This document shows, one piece after another, positions 51,889-61,512 of a stretch of DNA of 64,000 nt. Numbering within the stretch: position 1 is the stretch's first letter; the number at the start of each line of letters is the position of its first letter. The stretch lies in the NCBI GenBank assembly GCA_963576735.1, contig OY755170.1, positions 21,436,875-21,500,874 of the forward strand, in the 5' to 3' direction. The notes under the pieces are model-generated. The model searched no databases, was not told the origin of the DNA, and saw only the letters and a list, made by a program, of their open reading frames with translations. The stretch comes from Bedellia somnulentella. Taxonomy: Eukaryota; Arthropoda; Insecta; Lepidoptera; Bedelliidae. Position numbers and translations under genes: made by a program.

Positions 51889-54800
51889 GTAAGCTAACCT
51901 TTTTGTAACGATACACTTAGCAAGTTTTTTATTTGAATGTAGGTAAATTGAATAGAATGGAGAGCAATCCAACCAATCATCGTTTATTTTACTATTTTCT
52001 TGCCACTTTACTTCTTTCAATTACTGAATTTATAATTATGATGCTCCTTTATGTTATGTGACTTAGTACTACCTTCAATAAATGGTTTTAAAACTGGGAT
52101 AAATAGTCATCTACTTATACTAAATTATAATATACTCCAAATTTTTTAATAGCTGTATAGTGTCGGCTTAGAATAGCACTACCCCATTTCTTCCGGTGGG
52201 TGTACGTAAGAGGCGACTAATGGTATTAGGATTTTTGGGCGATGCGGTCGGAGACCCATCACCAACAACCTTTATTTCACCATCTTTTCCCCACGCAACT
52301 TCCAAAAGTGGCTGAGGAATTTCTTATTCCTTGGCTCTGGCTACCCCTTTAAGGGATTTATACCCGTCAGTATATGTATGTATGTTTTTAATTGGTATCA
52401 CATAAAATTCACACAAACTCACATTTTATCATATACATACATTGAAAGCTCAATTATTTGTATCAGGATAGTGCAAAATAGTCATTTACGAGTATCGTTT
52501 TTTACAGAACTTGAGGTAAATTATTCTTCTACTCGCTACACAGTACTAAAATTGTAATATGTAATAATACTGGTAAAATATTGTAACCTTGCTCTTTACA
52601 TTCAATTAAATGCAACTAACAGCAGCATGAAATTTGAAATTTTGTGTTTGTTAGCATATTTATAATGGTATGAAAAGACTTCAAACAAAATGAGATGAGA
52701 AAAAGTAGCATAATGTGGTGCTTTGATCACAACGGGATTCAACTTGGAAATGCTAATTATTTTCTCTGCTCTTTGTAATATTATAAAATGTTACAACTTT
52801 CTATATATTTCTTATTATATATATTAAATTTCAAAATCACATAGGTCCAGTTTGGTATATTTATTTATTCACAAATATAACCATTACAGATTTATACCAT
52901 TATATATCGTTATGAGTTGTTTTTTTTATATAGTATACTGGAAACGTACGTGACATGAGTTGAGATGATTGAACCGACAATAATTGAATTCCTACTATTG
53001 CTTTATTGATTGCACCATTTAATCCCGCAGTTATCATTTAATGTAGAAAACATGTGAAGTTTAGAAAAAGATCAACAGTTCAATAGGCTATTTGACTGTA
53101 ATAAAAATTACTTAAAGTCGCGTTTTCGCGGCACATTTGAATATTGCATTTTCTTTTTCTATTTTTTAATATAATAGCTAAAATGAAGACCGAAAAATAT
53201 TTTTTTAGGGCTCCCTATAAAAAAAATAAACACCGTAAGATAGTTTTCAAAACTTTGACAAATAGCCTATTGCAGGTATCAGAAAGCAATGTGAATTGCC
53301 GAATTTATTTAAAATTAATTAATAAGAGAAAAGTTGGGAGTAGTTAGAGGTCATCAACACAAAGCTATTTCACTGGTTTTATATCGGTTTACAGTTAATA
53401 AATTGGTTCTGAATGAAAACAATATATTTTTAAATGAATTGAATTCTGAAACCGAATGTTGATGCAAAAATTGTATTGGGTAATGACAAAATAAAATTTT
53501 AGAACGTAAAAAAGTCTAGGGATAAACATTTATTTTAACTTGCAATGGGAACCAGCTTATTCGTGCTATACAGGTTTGGCCTAGTGCAGGGGTAAGTGGT
53601 ATAATATAGTGAAATTGTACGCTGGTAAATAAATACATACTATATGAATATAATTATTATATACTAACATTTTCAAAAGACTGAACAGCCTCTGCCATGC
53701 GTTAAATTAGAGAAATATCAGACGTAGAACCGAGTTGCATTGCTTACTTTAGCTATTTACATAATGACTTAATTTTTTTAGTAGGACGTAAAGAAAAAAA
53801 GAAAAAAATGTTTATAAAAACGTTAAACAGACAGGAACAACAGAAAGTATTCATAGTTCCTTGCTCTTTACAATCGCATTTTGTAAATTTTCAGACACAG
53901 GCACAAAGGGTTCGTTGGTTGTGGTATACCAGAAATTTATTTCGGTGAAGAGGCAAGGCTGAATCGTGGGACATCCAATTTATTAAAACCCGTTCAGAAT
54001 GGAGTGATTGTCGACTGGCCAACCATCGAGTTACTGTGGCATTATATCTTCTACCAAGAACTACGCGAACCGCCTGAGCAATGTCATGTTTTATACTCTG
54101 TAAACCCGTTGTTACCAGATTCTGATATGTAAGTATGTGATATGTTAGTTAAAGTTAAATAAAACAAATATGTATCCTATAAGCACTTTCAAAGGCTGGT
54201 ACGGAATCCATACTTCGGAAAGTATGAAGAAAAAAAGAGCACGTATCAAAAGATTGATGGATGTAAACGAAGCTACAGAGTTCAAATCTTTTTGTTCATG
54301 AAAACCTCATGTGGGGATTATTACTAATAAATAAAGAATAAATAAATTCGTGTGAAAGAATAAATAATAAGTGTCGAAATTTTTCTTTCCTTTATTTATT
54401 CTTTATTTCTTAGAAGCTACAGAGGTTTACCAGGATCGTATAAAGTGGCGATCGATAGTCTCTACCTACCCCAATGGTAACTAACGGCGTGAGTATATGG
54501 ATACTTGTGTATATTTTCTATGCTTATGCTATTAGGTCTAACCAAAATGGTATTACCAAGAATAAGAGCGTAATGATCACAACCAGAGATGGTTTGATTC
54601 TCAGGGACGATAGAGCAGCCTCGATAGCTCAGTGGGTACAACGGTGGTGTAAATTCTAAGTCGACCTTAGACCTTTACTAAGTCATATGTGTGGTTATTT
54701 TATCAAGGTTGTTAACGATGGGGAATAACACCGTGAAGAAACCTACAATTCTATGCTTAGTTGAGAAGTTGATCCGGCAATATCACGGTAGTAATCATCA

Positions 54801-57800
54801 TTTTGAGCCTGCATTAGGCAATCTTTGTGAGCTATGAACAAATCCGGCTGTTCCCAGTAGTCTTACTGGATAGTCTTACCAGTAGAACTAATGGGATTTT
54901 TTCCCAATAGTCTTACCGAAAATAAAACATTGTCTATGACATTTTTTCTTATTAGTCTTACAGAACATACTGTTTTAAAACATAGACAGGACCTTATTAT
55001 AAAATTTACTATTGTTTTTATATTTATACACACTTGCAATATTCAGTTTACTTTAGTATTAAAAGAAATGTTCATCTTATCATACGAAGCGTTCTCGAGC
55101 CGTTTGATGGGATATGAGCACTACATTGACACTCACAGTGTAACCCCATATTTCTAATAACGAACTGAAATATCACCATGTAGAAAACCTTCACAACCTA
55201 ATAAAAGATTTACAACCCCTGAAATGAAATCAGATCTAACAATAGGCATTTTTTCTAACATTCAATATTTTCATGTTGTTTTAGTGAAAAAATAGCGGAA
55301 ATATTTTTCGAGAGTTTCGCTGTCAAAGCTTTGTTCTTATGTAAGAGTCCTTCTTTGTCTTTGTATGCTTGTGGAAAAACGTCCGGCGTAGTTTGGGAGA
55401 GTGGTGCTGGCAGTGCGTATGCCGCACCGGTGTATGAAGGATTTGCGATGCCGTTTTCAATGGAAACATCGCCACTTACAGGAGATAAAATGACAGAAAT
55501 ATTACAGCAAATGATACTAAAAGCAGGCTATTCGTTCTTCACAAACTATGAAATGGATGTTTTGCAGAGAATTAAGGTATATTTTTTACGTAGTAATTTT
55601 TTTTCCCAATTTGCATTGCTTTTGTTTTTCAACATCCAGCTCCTTTGGCTCACTTTAATCAATCCACATAGTGCAAAGTTTAATCAATTTCACATCATAT
55701 TATACCAAAAATGCATAATAACAATTACCTTATTAACTAACTAATTAACATATTGGGAATAAGTTTTGAGACGATTTAAAAACAAGCTTTATCGGTATGG
55801 AAACCAAATGGGTTGTTTATATATTCCGTATGGCGACAGCATGTACAGCTCTACGCCGTCTCACCTCCCAGAAAGTGACGTAAGCGAAGATTATATTTTT
55901 ATAAAGAGATCGGTAGTCTTGGTTTGCGATGCTGGATATTCATCATTCTATTATTTTTTTTATTTAATCGTTGACCACCAACAGCAAACAAAACAAAAAT
56001 GGCACAGAACATACAATTGTTTTACAAAGCCAATGACAGGTGATCACAATTACCGGTTCAAAACAGAAGAGGAACGAAATTAAGGCGGTTGCCCGCGAAA
56101 ATACAGCAATTACATTAGAAAAAAAAAATAATAATATTATAAATAACGTTTAAAAAATGGTTGCCTGTAAAGTCGGTTTTACGGGCGAAGATTTTACGTG
56201 ACAACGTCTTTTTCTCGGTAGAATATTTATTGATATGAATATAATTAATTTGCACAATAGGAACAAGGAATTGAATGTAAATAAGAATTGCACAAATATT
56301 AACTATAGAAATATATGTTGTTTACTATAACATTGTACATGTAAACTTCAACAATTGACAAGTCATTTGTCTATTGCTGCGCGCGCGGCTGACCGATCAT
56401 AGTTGAGTGGGAGAGAGACGCAAGGCATTCGGCGGGCCTCTCTCTCGTTCGGTGACTCATCGTAACGTTACCGGGCGTTACACTTTTTCATAAGTGACTC
56501 CCAGCCGCAACCTAATTTAAGACGTTGTCACGTCAAAAATACAAAGAAAAAAATGAGAAAAAAAATGAACAAAACCAAAAAAAAAAGACCGTGAATGATG
56601 ATACTACGATGATAATGAAGGAAATGTATATAGGTATGTGTGTGTGTGTGTGTTCGTGTATGTGTGTATGTATGTTTTAATTATGCTTATACTGGTTAAC
56701 TTTGACTCGTTTTAAATGTTTCTATAACATTCTTACGAAATTCAAATCACTCAAGTTGTTGTTGAATTCGTACAAAATACGGCGGAGCATTTTGAGAGTA
56801 GTTTGTTCTTGAGCGTGGAATATGAAACAAAGATTTTTGCGTATGTCGGGTTCTGTAAGAAGGGGTGTTAATTCCGATTACACATAAAATGTTGGGGCTA
56901 TCTATGCGGTCATTCAACAAATCGTGTAAAACAGACATATCTGTAAGTAAGCGACTTTCATCAAGTTTGAGGACTTCGTGATATTGACACGATGATACGT
57001 GTTCCATACTCGGGCTCTGTAATTTAAATATTTAATGAAAGTGTGCTGCACGGATTCAATTTTATGAGCATATTTTATATATTGGGGAAACTAGACGGAG
57101 GAAGCAAACTCGAGGATACTACGAACGTAGGCATTATAAACTGTTTTTATGCAGTTGATGTCAGTAAATGGTTCACAGACTCTCATGACAAATCCTAGAT
57201 TTTTGTAAGCCCTATCTGCTATTTTCTCAATATGGTGTTCATATGTTCAAGAATTTTATCGTCTTTCCCGATGAACTTTGTATAGTTGCAGACATTTGCT
57301 TAATCGCATACAGCTCTAGATACTCATTTGAGTAAGTCAATCAACTTAAACATACAATTTGTTGTTGCAGGCTGAGCTCTGCTACGTCAGTAAAGACTAC
57401 GACGACGAAATTAAATTTATTTCAGAGGAAGGCGAAGCTAAAGTGGAATATACATTACCAGATGGACAAGTCATTTACATAGGAAAATCTAGATTTGTAT
57501 GTCCAGAGACACAATTTCAGCCAAAACTTAACGGATTAAATTGTTTAAGTGTGGCAGATACAATTAGAAAGAGTATAAGCAAATGTGATTACGATATAAG
57601 ATCTTTATTATATAAAAATATTGTTGTTGCCGGAGGATCAAGCCGTTTTCCTGGATTTTCTGAACGCCTTTTAATGGATCTGCAGAGAAAAGGGAAACTT
57701 GTTGAAGACTACAAAGTGAATATAGATTCTTTGGACAAAAAACATTTAGCAACTTGGATTGGCGGCTCAATAATGGCATCCCTTGATAATTTAAAGGGTT

Positions 57801-57865
57801 TCTGGATGACGCAAGATGATTACGCAGATCAAGGTGCTAGCAGGATAAGACATTATTGCTTTTAA
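51773..57865 (+). CDS. Divergent actin-like protein (actin-related), four exons, complete
   Basis: Exons 51773-51888, 53895-54128, 55285-55576, 57371-57865, joined by GT-AG introns with matching phases: 1137 nt, 378 residues plus TAA. Conventional actin is 374-377 residues, and the protein aligns end to end with only a one-residue shorter D-loop. Fold landmarks include TKAGF, IYFGEEA, NGVIVDW, ELREPPEQ, LSLYACG, PVYEGFAMP, LCYV, LPDGQVI, CPET-FQP, GGSSRFPG, WIGGSIMASL and a C-terminal CF. Nucleotide-site residues are altered (actin residue to this protein): Gln137 to Ser138, Asp154 to Glu155, Asp157 to Ala158, His161 to Tyr162, Glu214 to Ala215, Lys336 to His339. Lys18 (here Lys20) is kept. 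It is therefore an actin relative, not conventional actin, and probably a weak or non-hydrolysing one. No named ARP class is assigned. It is transcribed opposite to the dipeptidase. Confidence 0.9.
52151..52382 (+). repeat. Family A SINE-like element with 8-bp target duplication
   Basis: In actin-like intron 1. Flanked by TTTTTAAT at 52143-52150 and 52383-52390. Head AGCTGTATAGTGTCGGCTTA, short TATG tail. A small deletion joins GGTATTAGG to ATTTTTGGG. Confidence 0.88.
52391..53894. other. Actin-like intron 1, remainder
   Basis: 1.5 kb of AT-rich sequence ending in TTTTCAG. The ORF at 53144-53347 is low complexity. Nothing else recognised. Confidence 0.45.
53895..54128 (+). CDS. Actin-like exon 2
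   Basis: 234 nt, joined 2/1 with exon 1 (Gly) and 2/1 with exon 3 (Ile). It encodes the D-loop region (HRHKGFVGCGIPEIYFGEEA) and subdomain 2 to 1 (NGVIVDWPTIELLWHYIFYQ, ELREPPEQ). The DNase-I-loop hydrophobic plug residues of actin are changed and the loop is one residue shorter. Confidence 0.88.
54376..54411 (+). repeat. Family D SINE tail
   Basis: GTGTCGAAATTTTTCTTTCC then TTTATTTATTCTTTATTT: the last bases of the tRNA-like head plus the family D tail, as at 17640. An inverted copy of the TTTATTTATTCTTTAT tail lies just before it (about 54328-54345). Confidence 0.7.
54412..54500 (+). repeat. Family C repeat
   Basis: GAAGCTACAGAGGTTTACCA, then GGCGATCGATAGTCTCTACC, CCCCAATGGTAACTAACGG and CGTGAGTATATGG. 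It directly follows the family D tail. Confidence 0.75.
54610..54830 (+). repeat. Family B-related SINE, variant 3' half
   Basis: Head CTCGATAGCTCAGTGGGTAC (A-box match), then CATATGTGTGGTTATTTTAT and GTTGTTAACGATGGGGAATA as in family B. After about 54745 it diverges from the other copies, so it is a variant or a recombinant. Confidence 0.65.
54858..54960. repeat. Four spaced copies of TAGTCTTAC
   Basis: TAGTCTTAC at 54858, 54871, 54909 and 54952 in one orientation within actin-like intron 2. Possibly an old, degenerated tandem array. Confidence 0.5.
55285..55576 (+). CDS. Actin-like exon 3 with altered hydrolysis site
   Basis: 292 nt from the TTTTAG acceptor to the GTATAT donor. It encodes FFESFAVKALFLCKSPSLSL, then YACGKTSGVVWESGAGSAYA and PVYEGFAMP. 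The Gln, Asp and His that position the attacking water in actin are Ser138, Glu155 and Tyr162 here. The frame remains open past the donor for 168 bases, but that extension is intronic by homology. Confidence 0.88.
55577..56195. other. Actin-like intron 3, first part
   Basis: The 105-codon ORF at 55766-56083 is not recognised and lies in intron. Nothing else. Confidence 0.35.
56196..56533. mobile_element. DNA element with 15-bp terminal inverted repeats
   Basis: ACGTGACAACGTCTT at 56196-56210 is exactly inverted at 56519-56533. The interior has a GC-rich block (GCGCGCGCGGCTGACC, GGGAGAGAGACGC, GCCTCTCTCTCG) unlike the surrounding AT-rich intron. I think I have seen this unit elsewhere in Lepidoptera, but cannot name it. 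No coding sequence. Confidence 0.6.
56633..56676. repeat. TG microsatellite
   Basis: Interrupted (TG)n passing into TATG units, after an A-rich stretch (56534-56590). Confidence 0.85.
56747..57262 (-). mobile_element. LINE reverse-transcriptase C-terminus, broken
   Basis: Minus strand reads HHIEKIADRAYKNLGFVMRV, then KTVYNAYVRSILEFASSV, a stop, FPQYIKYAHKIESVQ, and after 57007 the frame LHDLLNDRIDSPNILC to NAPPYFVRIQ. This is the region after the reverse-transcriptase thumb in R1/jockey-like LINEs. Stops and frameshifts break it. It lies antisense in actin-like intron 3. Confidence 0.75.
57371..57865 (+). CDS. Actin-like exon 4 with stop
   Basis: 495 nt after the acceptor TTGTTGCAG. It encodes subdomains 4, 3 and 1: AELCYVSKDY, EYTLPDGQVIYIGKSRFVC, KCDYDIRSLLYKNIVVAGGS, RFPGFSERLL, ATWIGGSIMASLDN, and a C-terminus ending RHYCF. 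The long intron-free 3' exon is normal for arthropod actin relatives. Confidence 0.92.
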   Translation, partial: AELCYVSKDYDDEIKFISEEGEAKVEYTLPDGQVIYIGKSRFVCPETQFQPKLNGLNCLSVADTIRKSISKCDYDIRSLLYKNIVVAGGSSRFPGFSERLLMDLQRKGKLVEDYKVNIDSLDKKHLATWIGGSIMASLDNLKGFWMTQDDYADQGASRIRHYCF

Positions 57866-57870
57866 ATAAA
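57865..57870 (+). terminator. Poly(A) signal at the actin-like stop
   Basis: AATAAA begins on the last base of the TAA stop. It is followed within 30 bases by T/GT-rich sequence, as a cleavage site would be, which implies an extremely short 3' UTR of about 20-30 nt. Seen in sequence; use not proven. Confidence 0.55.
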
Positions 57871-58982
57871 TTTTGTTTCATTGCACGATTTTGTGTTTTT
57901 ATATTTTGTAGCTTTAATTATGTTAAGAAAACTATTTTCGTAGGTCAGTGAGAAATACTATCACCCTTAGATTCAATTCCTCAGTCGTTACTGCGCCAAT
58001 GTGGCAACATATTTTTATAGTCTTACGGTGATTCATGTTTCAGGGATGTTAAGGGAAATCATTGTGGGCAAATTGTAGTCATTTGATAATGGTCGAGAAA
58101 TAGCACAAAGCGGCTTTCCTCCTATAACAAATATGCACTGCACAGGCAAAAAGTAACCTATTAGAAGCTCTGCTGGCCATACCGTGATTTACAACGAAAA
58201 CTGCGAGATGAGTTTTATAAAAAAATATTTTAATTTTCACGTAAATCATTCTGTAAAAAAGCATACCGAGAATAAAGCTTAAAGGAGCGAAAAAAATAAA
58301 CGAGTCTTAAGCCAATTTAATTTCTGGAAGCTAAAATTATAGTTGAATAATGGAGTTTGCCTAGTCTCAAATACACTTTTTACGTTATAATGATGAGCTC
58401 CTTATATCACTAGGAAGAAAGAAAAGTATTTATTAAGTCGTGTAAAAAAATGTCGTCAGCAGAAGATACTAGTTGTGCGAGTAGTTCCTACATCACATAG
58501 ACGTCATACGTATACACCAATATACAATACTTCAAAAAAGGACTACAATACAATAGTGGAAAAATACACAATGAAAGGTCCATATAAAAAAAAAAAAACA
58601 TATTTTTATAAAAGGTCTATACCATATTAATCATTCCCATCATTAGGACTATTCCTCTATCCTGCATTGCAAAGAATTAGCACTATCAGTTATCACGTAA
58701 AATTATGAACTGCGAACCATCTTTGTAGACAATAAACTCTTGTAAGAAATTGTCGACAGCATAAGATACTAGTTGTAGGTTTTTCTACAATAAATCTTTC
58801 AACCCTTACAAATAAAGCACTCTCTAACTGGATACATAATAGTGACTCGATACGACAGCTCTATACATTACCTATTTTCATGCAGACTGTAGGTAGTTCT
58901 TAGATATAAAATGTATATTTTGAATGGTAATAAAACTACAAGTATTATAATATTAACTATTGTAGTAGATAAAAACCGTTAA
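57871..58982. other. Non-coding sequence downstream of the actin-like gene
   Basis: A short motif GTCGTCAGCAGAAGATACTA (about 58451) recurs in near copy at about 58751. No gene found; the ORF at 58079-58264 is not protein-like. Confidence 0.4.
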
Positions 58983-59015
58983 CTAGCGTTTCGCCCGTGA
59001 CTTTGTTAGGGTAGA
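58983..59015 (-). mobile_element. Helitron 3' end fragment
   Basis: CTAGCGTTTCGCCCGTGACT is the complement of a Helitron-type terminus (hairpin then CTAG), with T following on the minus strand. The rest of the element is not seen. Confidence 0.45.
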
Positions 59016-59049
59016 CTTTTTCTTGCATTAATGTTTCCATAACACCTAC

Positions 59050-59213
59050 TTGTAATTATACTTCACGGATACAAATCCAGAACAGGGCAGCCATAACTTT
59101 GGAAATAGTAATAACGAAGCCATCTTTGAAGTTTGGTCGGGAAAAGATATGAATGAGGAAAATAAGTTATTCTGGTGAGGGGTTTTTAGTCAAATCGCCC
59201 ATCAATTGCTAAA
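59050..59213 (-). repeat. Family A SINE-like copy, decayed
   Basis: TACTTCACGGATACAAATCC, then GGGCAGCCATAACTTT and TCAAATCGCCCATCAATTGC on the minus strand. Confidence 0.65.
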
Positions 59214-59229
59214 ATATTTTTCCTTTTTA

Positions 59230-59610
59230 TGCTGTGTAGTGTCGGCTTAGAATAGCACTACCCCATTTCTTCCGGTGGGTGTACGTAAGAGGCGACTAAC
59301 GGTATTGGGGCTCTTAAGAGATTTTTGGGCGATTCGGTTGGAGACCCATCACCAACAACCTTCATTTTTACCATCTTTTCTCCATTATCATTTCCAAAAG
59401 TGGCTGAGGAATTTCTAATTCCTTAGCTCTGGCTACCCCTTTTAGGGATTTACAGCCGTGAGTATATTATTATTATTATTAAACACTTTATTGCATACAA
59501 ATACAATGTTTTTTATATAGGTACAGATCATTAGGACTAAGTACACAAAGGCGGACTTATCGCCTTAACGCGATTTCTTCCAGTCAACCATTATGGTATA
59601 TGTATGTATG
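59230..59610 (+). repeat. Family A SINE-like element with 15-bp target duplication, split by a LINE
   Basis: Head at 59230 (TGCTGTGTAGTGTCGGCTTA) and a TATG tail ending at 59610, with 59468-59595 interrupting the tail. It is flanked by TATTTTTCCTTTTTA at 59215-59229 and 59611-59625, perfect over 15 bp. This is the best proof in the window of the element's true ends. Confidence 0.93.
59468..59595 (-). mobile_element. LINE 3' end inserted in the family A tail
   Basis: Minus strand ends TATGCAATAAAGTGTTTAAT followed by (TAA)n; plus strand shows AAACACTTTATTGCATAC, then GCGGACTTATCGCCTTAACG. I recognise this 3' UTR from lepidopteran LINEs. GTATAT at both junctions may be its target duplication. 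Confidence 0.8.
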
Positions 59611-59625
59611 TATTTTTCCTTTTTA

Positions 59626-60807
59626 GTCGCTTCGTACTACACCAACATAATTCAATGATTTTATGATTATGCAGAGTTTGGCATTTGGCTTATATTAATT
59701 ATAGAGTTAAAATTAGTGGAATCAATAAACTTGTTTTTATTATAGACTTTCAGAAATACAAGCAATATAAGTAATAATTAAAGCTCATATTAGCCCACTG
59801 TATCTATTGAAATGCTAGCGGTGAGTGGTTTGTGTACACTGGATGGTGTTCGTAAATCGTAGCTAGTTTTATTACGCAATAAATATTAGTGTAAACACTA
59901 AACGACAGATGCGTGTTCGGAAATGATATTACGTTATTAAATTTATTAGTCGTTTGTCGAATAATGTAGGCTGAAATTATTGCTATCCCGACTCTTTCTG
60001 TATCAGTGCTAGATGACTGAGCGTACAAGCATCTTTAATAATTTTGAGAAAAGGCCTCTGTGGGTGATGTCGATGAGTAATTGAAACAAAATTATTGTTT
60101 TTCAAAACTTCAATTAACACGCTTTAATTGATAGACCATCTTTTTCCCCTTGATTTTAAAGGCGGTGAAGGTTTTTTTGACATTGTAATCATAGTAAAAA
60201 AGAAAGGTTATCAAATTATATTAAATAATAAAGATTTTGTTTCTTTTAATGTTAATATTTTTTTTTAGGAAAAGATTCATAATACGTGGTAGTAGGAACA
60301 GTAAATACATTTGCTTGTTAAATTTAGAAATATATATATAGAGCTACCTAATCACTTGTAAAATGGCTACGAAGCGGAAACATACGACACTATTTTGAAA
60401 ACTCAGGTGTGCTACATTAAGGAAAAACAATTAATATTATATCTTATGAATTTAACGGGGCTTCACAATCCTCACAAACAAAAAGTTCAAATCTTTATAA
60501 CCCAACATTTCGCTCGAAATACACGTCCTGTAATATTTTATTCCATATTTGTAAAACTACACTTATAGATATTATTATGTAATATCAAGCCAAGGACCTA
60601 ACAATTGAATGTCACGTATTTAATACCTACTTCATTCCAGTCACAATACGAGTGTTACTCGTACGAAGGCATAGGTTTCTTTATTTTCATAGAAGGTAGA
60701 AAATAATACTTAGAAGATTATTGTCAGCCATCTAAATTGAAGTTCGTAGCTCGGCTCTTCATATCTTTCTCAACCTTTTGAGATAATTACCTAACTAATG
60801 CAGTGGT
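59626..60807. other. Non-coding sequence, unassigned
   Basis: AT-rich; the 74-codon minus ORF at 59804-60028 is not protein-like. Nothing recognised. Confidence 0.4.
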
Positions 60808-60833
60808 GAGACCCCGGCCGGGTGTTCGGCTAG
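60808..60833 (+). mobile_element. Possible Helitron 3' terminus
   Basis: ACCCCGGCCGGGTGTTCGG forms a CCCGGCCGGG hairpin and is followed by CTAG and T. Body not recognised. Confidence 0.35.
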
Positions 60834-61201
60834 TATAAATTATATAAAGTCAGAGGCAAGAGGCAAGCGACTCACTAGAATCCCAATTAGCTTAGGGTTG
60901 TGTTTAAGCGCCACCCAAAAATGTACCCATTTTACTACCAATAAAATTCTAAACGGTTACCAAAATGGATAAATGGTCACCAAATTACTTTTCCTAAAAT
61001 ATTATTAAAATAAATCCATTTTTTGTATTATTTACTACTATAAAAATATATGGACGACTTTAAAATACTCTTTAGATTAAATTTTGTTATTATATTATTA
61101 TTAATATTGATGTTACCAATATTTTATACCATGAGTTCTAATTTGGTAATTTTCGCTTGGCTAAAAAAGCTAACCATCGCTAGAATATTTCATAAATTCC
61201 A

Positions 61202-61315
61202 ATTAATATACTGGTGTTCCCAAACATATGTCACTCATTAATTGTTATATGAAATTAATTAAATATACTCGGGTTCCCAAACATACGTCATTTGTTTAAT
61301 GTTGTATAAAATTAA
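61202..61315. repeat. 57-bp tandem duplication
   Basis: Two diverged units, each with ATATACT-GGTTCCCAAACATA then GTCA, start at about 61202 and 61259 (period 57). Confidence 0.7.
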
Positions 61316-61512
61316 ATAAAAATGTTAATTGTTATTACAGTCGTAGACACTTAAAGGTATAACATTAATTTGTTTTTGAGATAGAATAAGAAAAAATAGA
61401 AATCATTGAATTAATAACGCTTTTTTGGATTTAGCTGGCCGCCCTCTCTTTCTCTTTTCGCCAATAGGTATATTTCTGGCTTCATGAGGTGGATCCACGT
61501 ACTTCAGCCTAA

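Noticed and set aside
55766..56083. 105-codon plus-strand ORF in actin-like intron 3
   Set aside because: Not homologous to actin, no acceptor joins it in phase, and it shows no recognisable pattern.
58058..58075. Minus-strand codons reading A-H-N-D-F-P, similar to the missing dipeptidase HNDLPW motif
   Set aside because: The next codon is a stop instead of Trp, the preceding residues do not fit, and no exon with proper splice sites surrounds it. Chance match.
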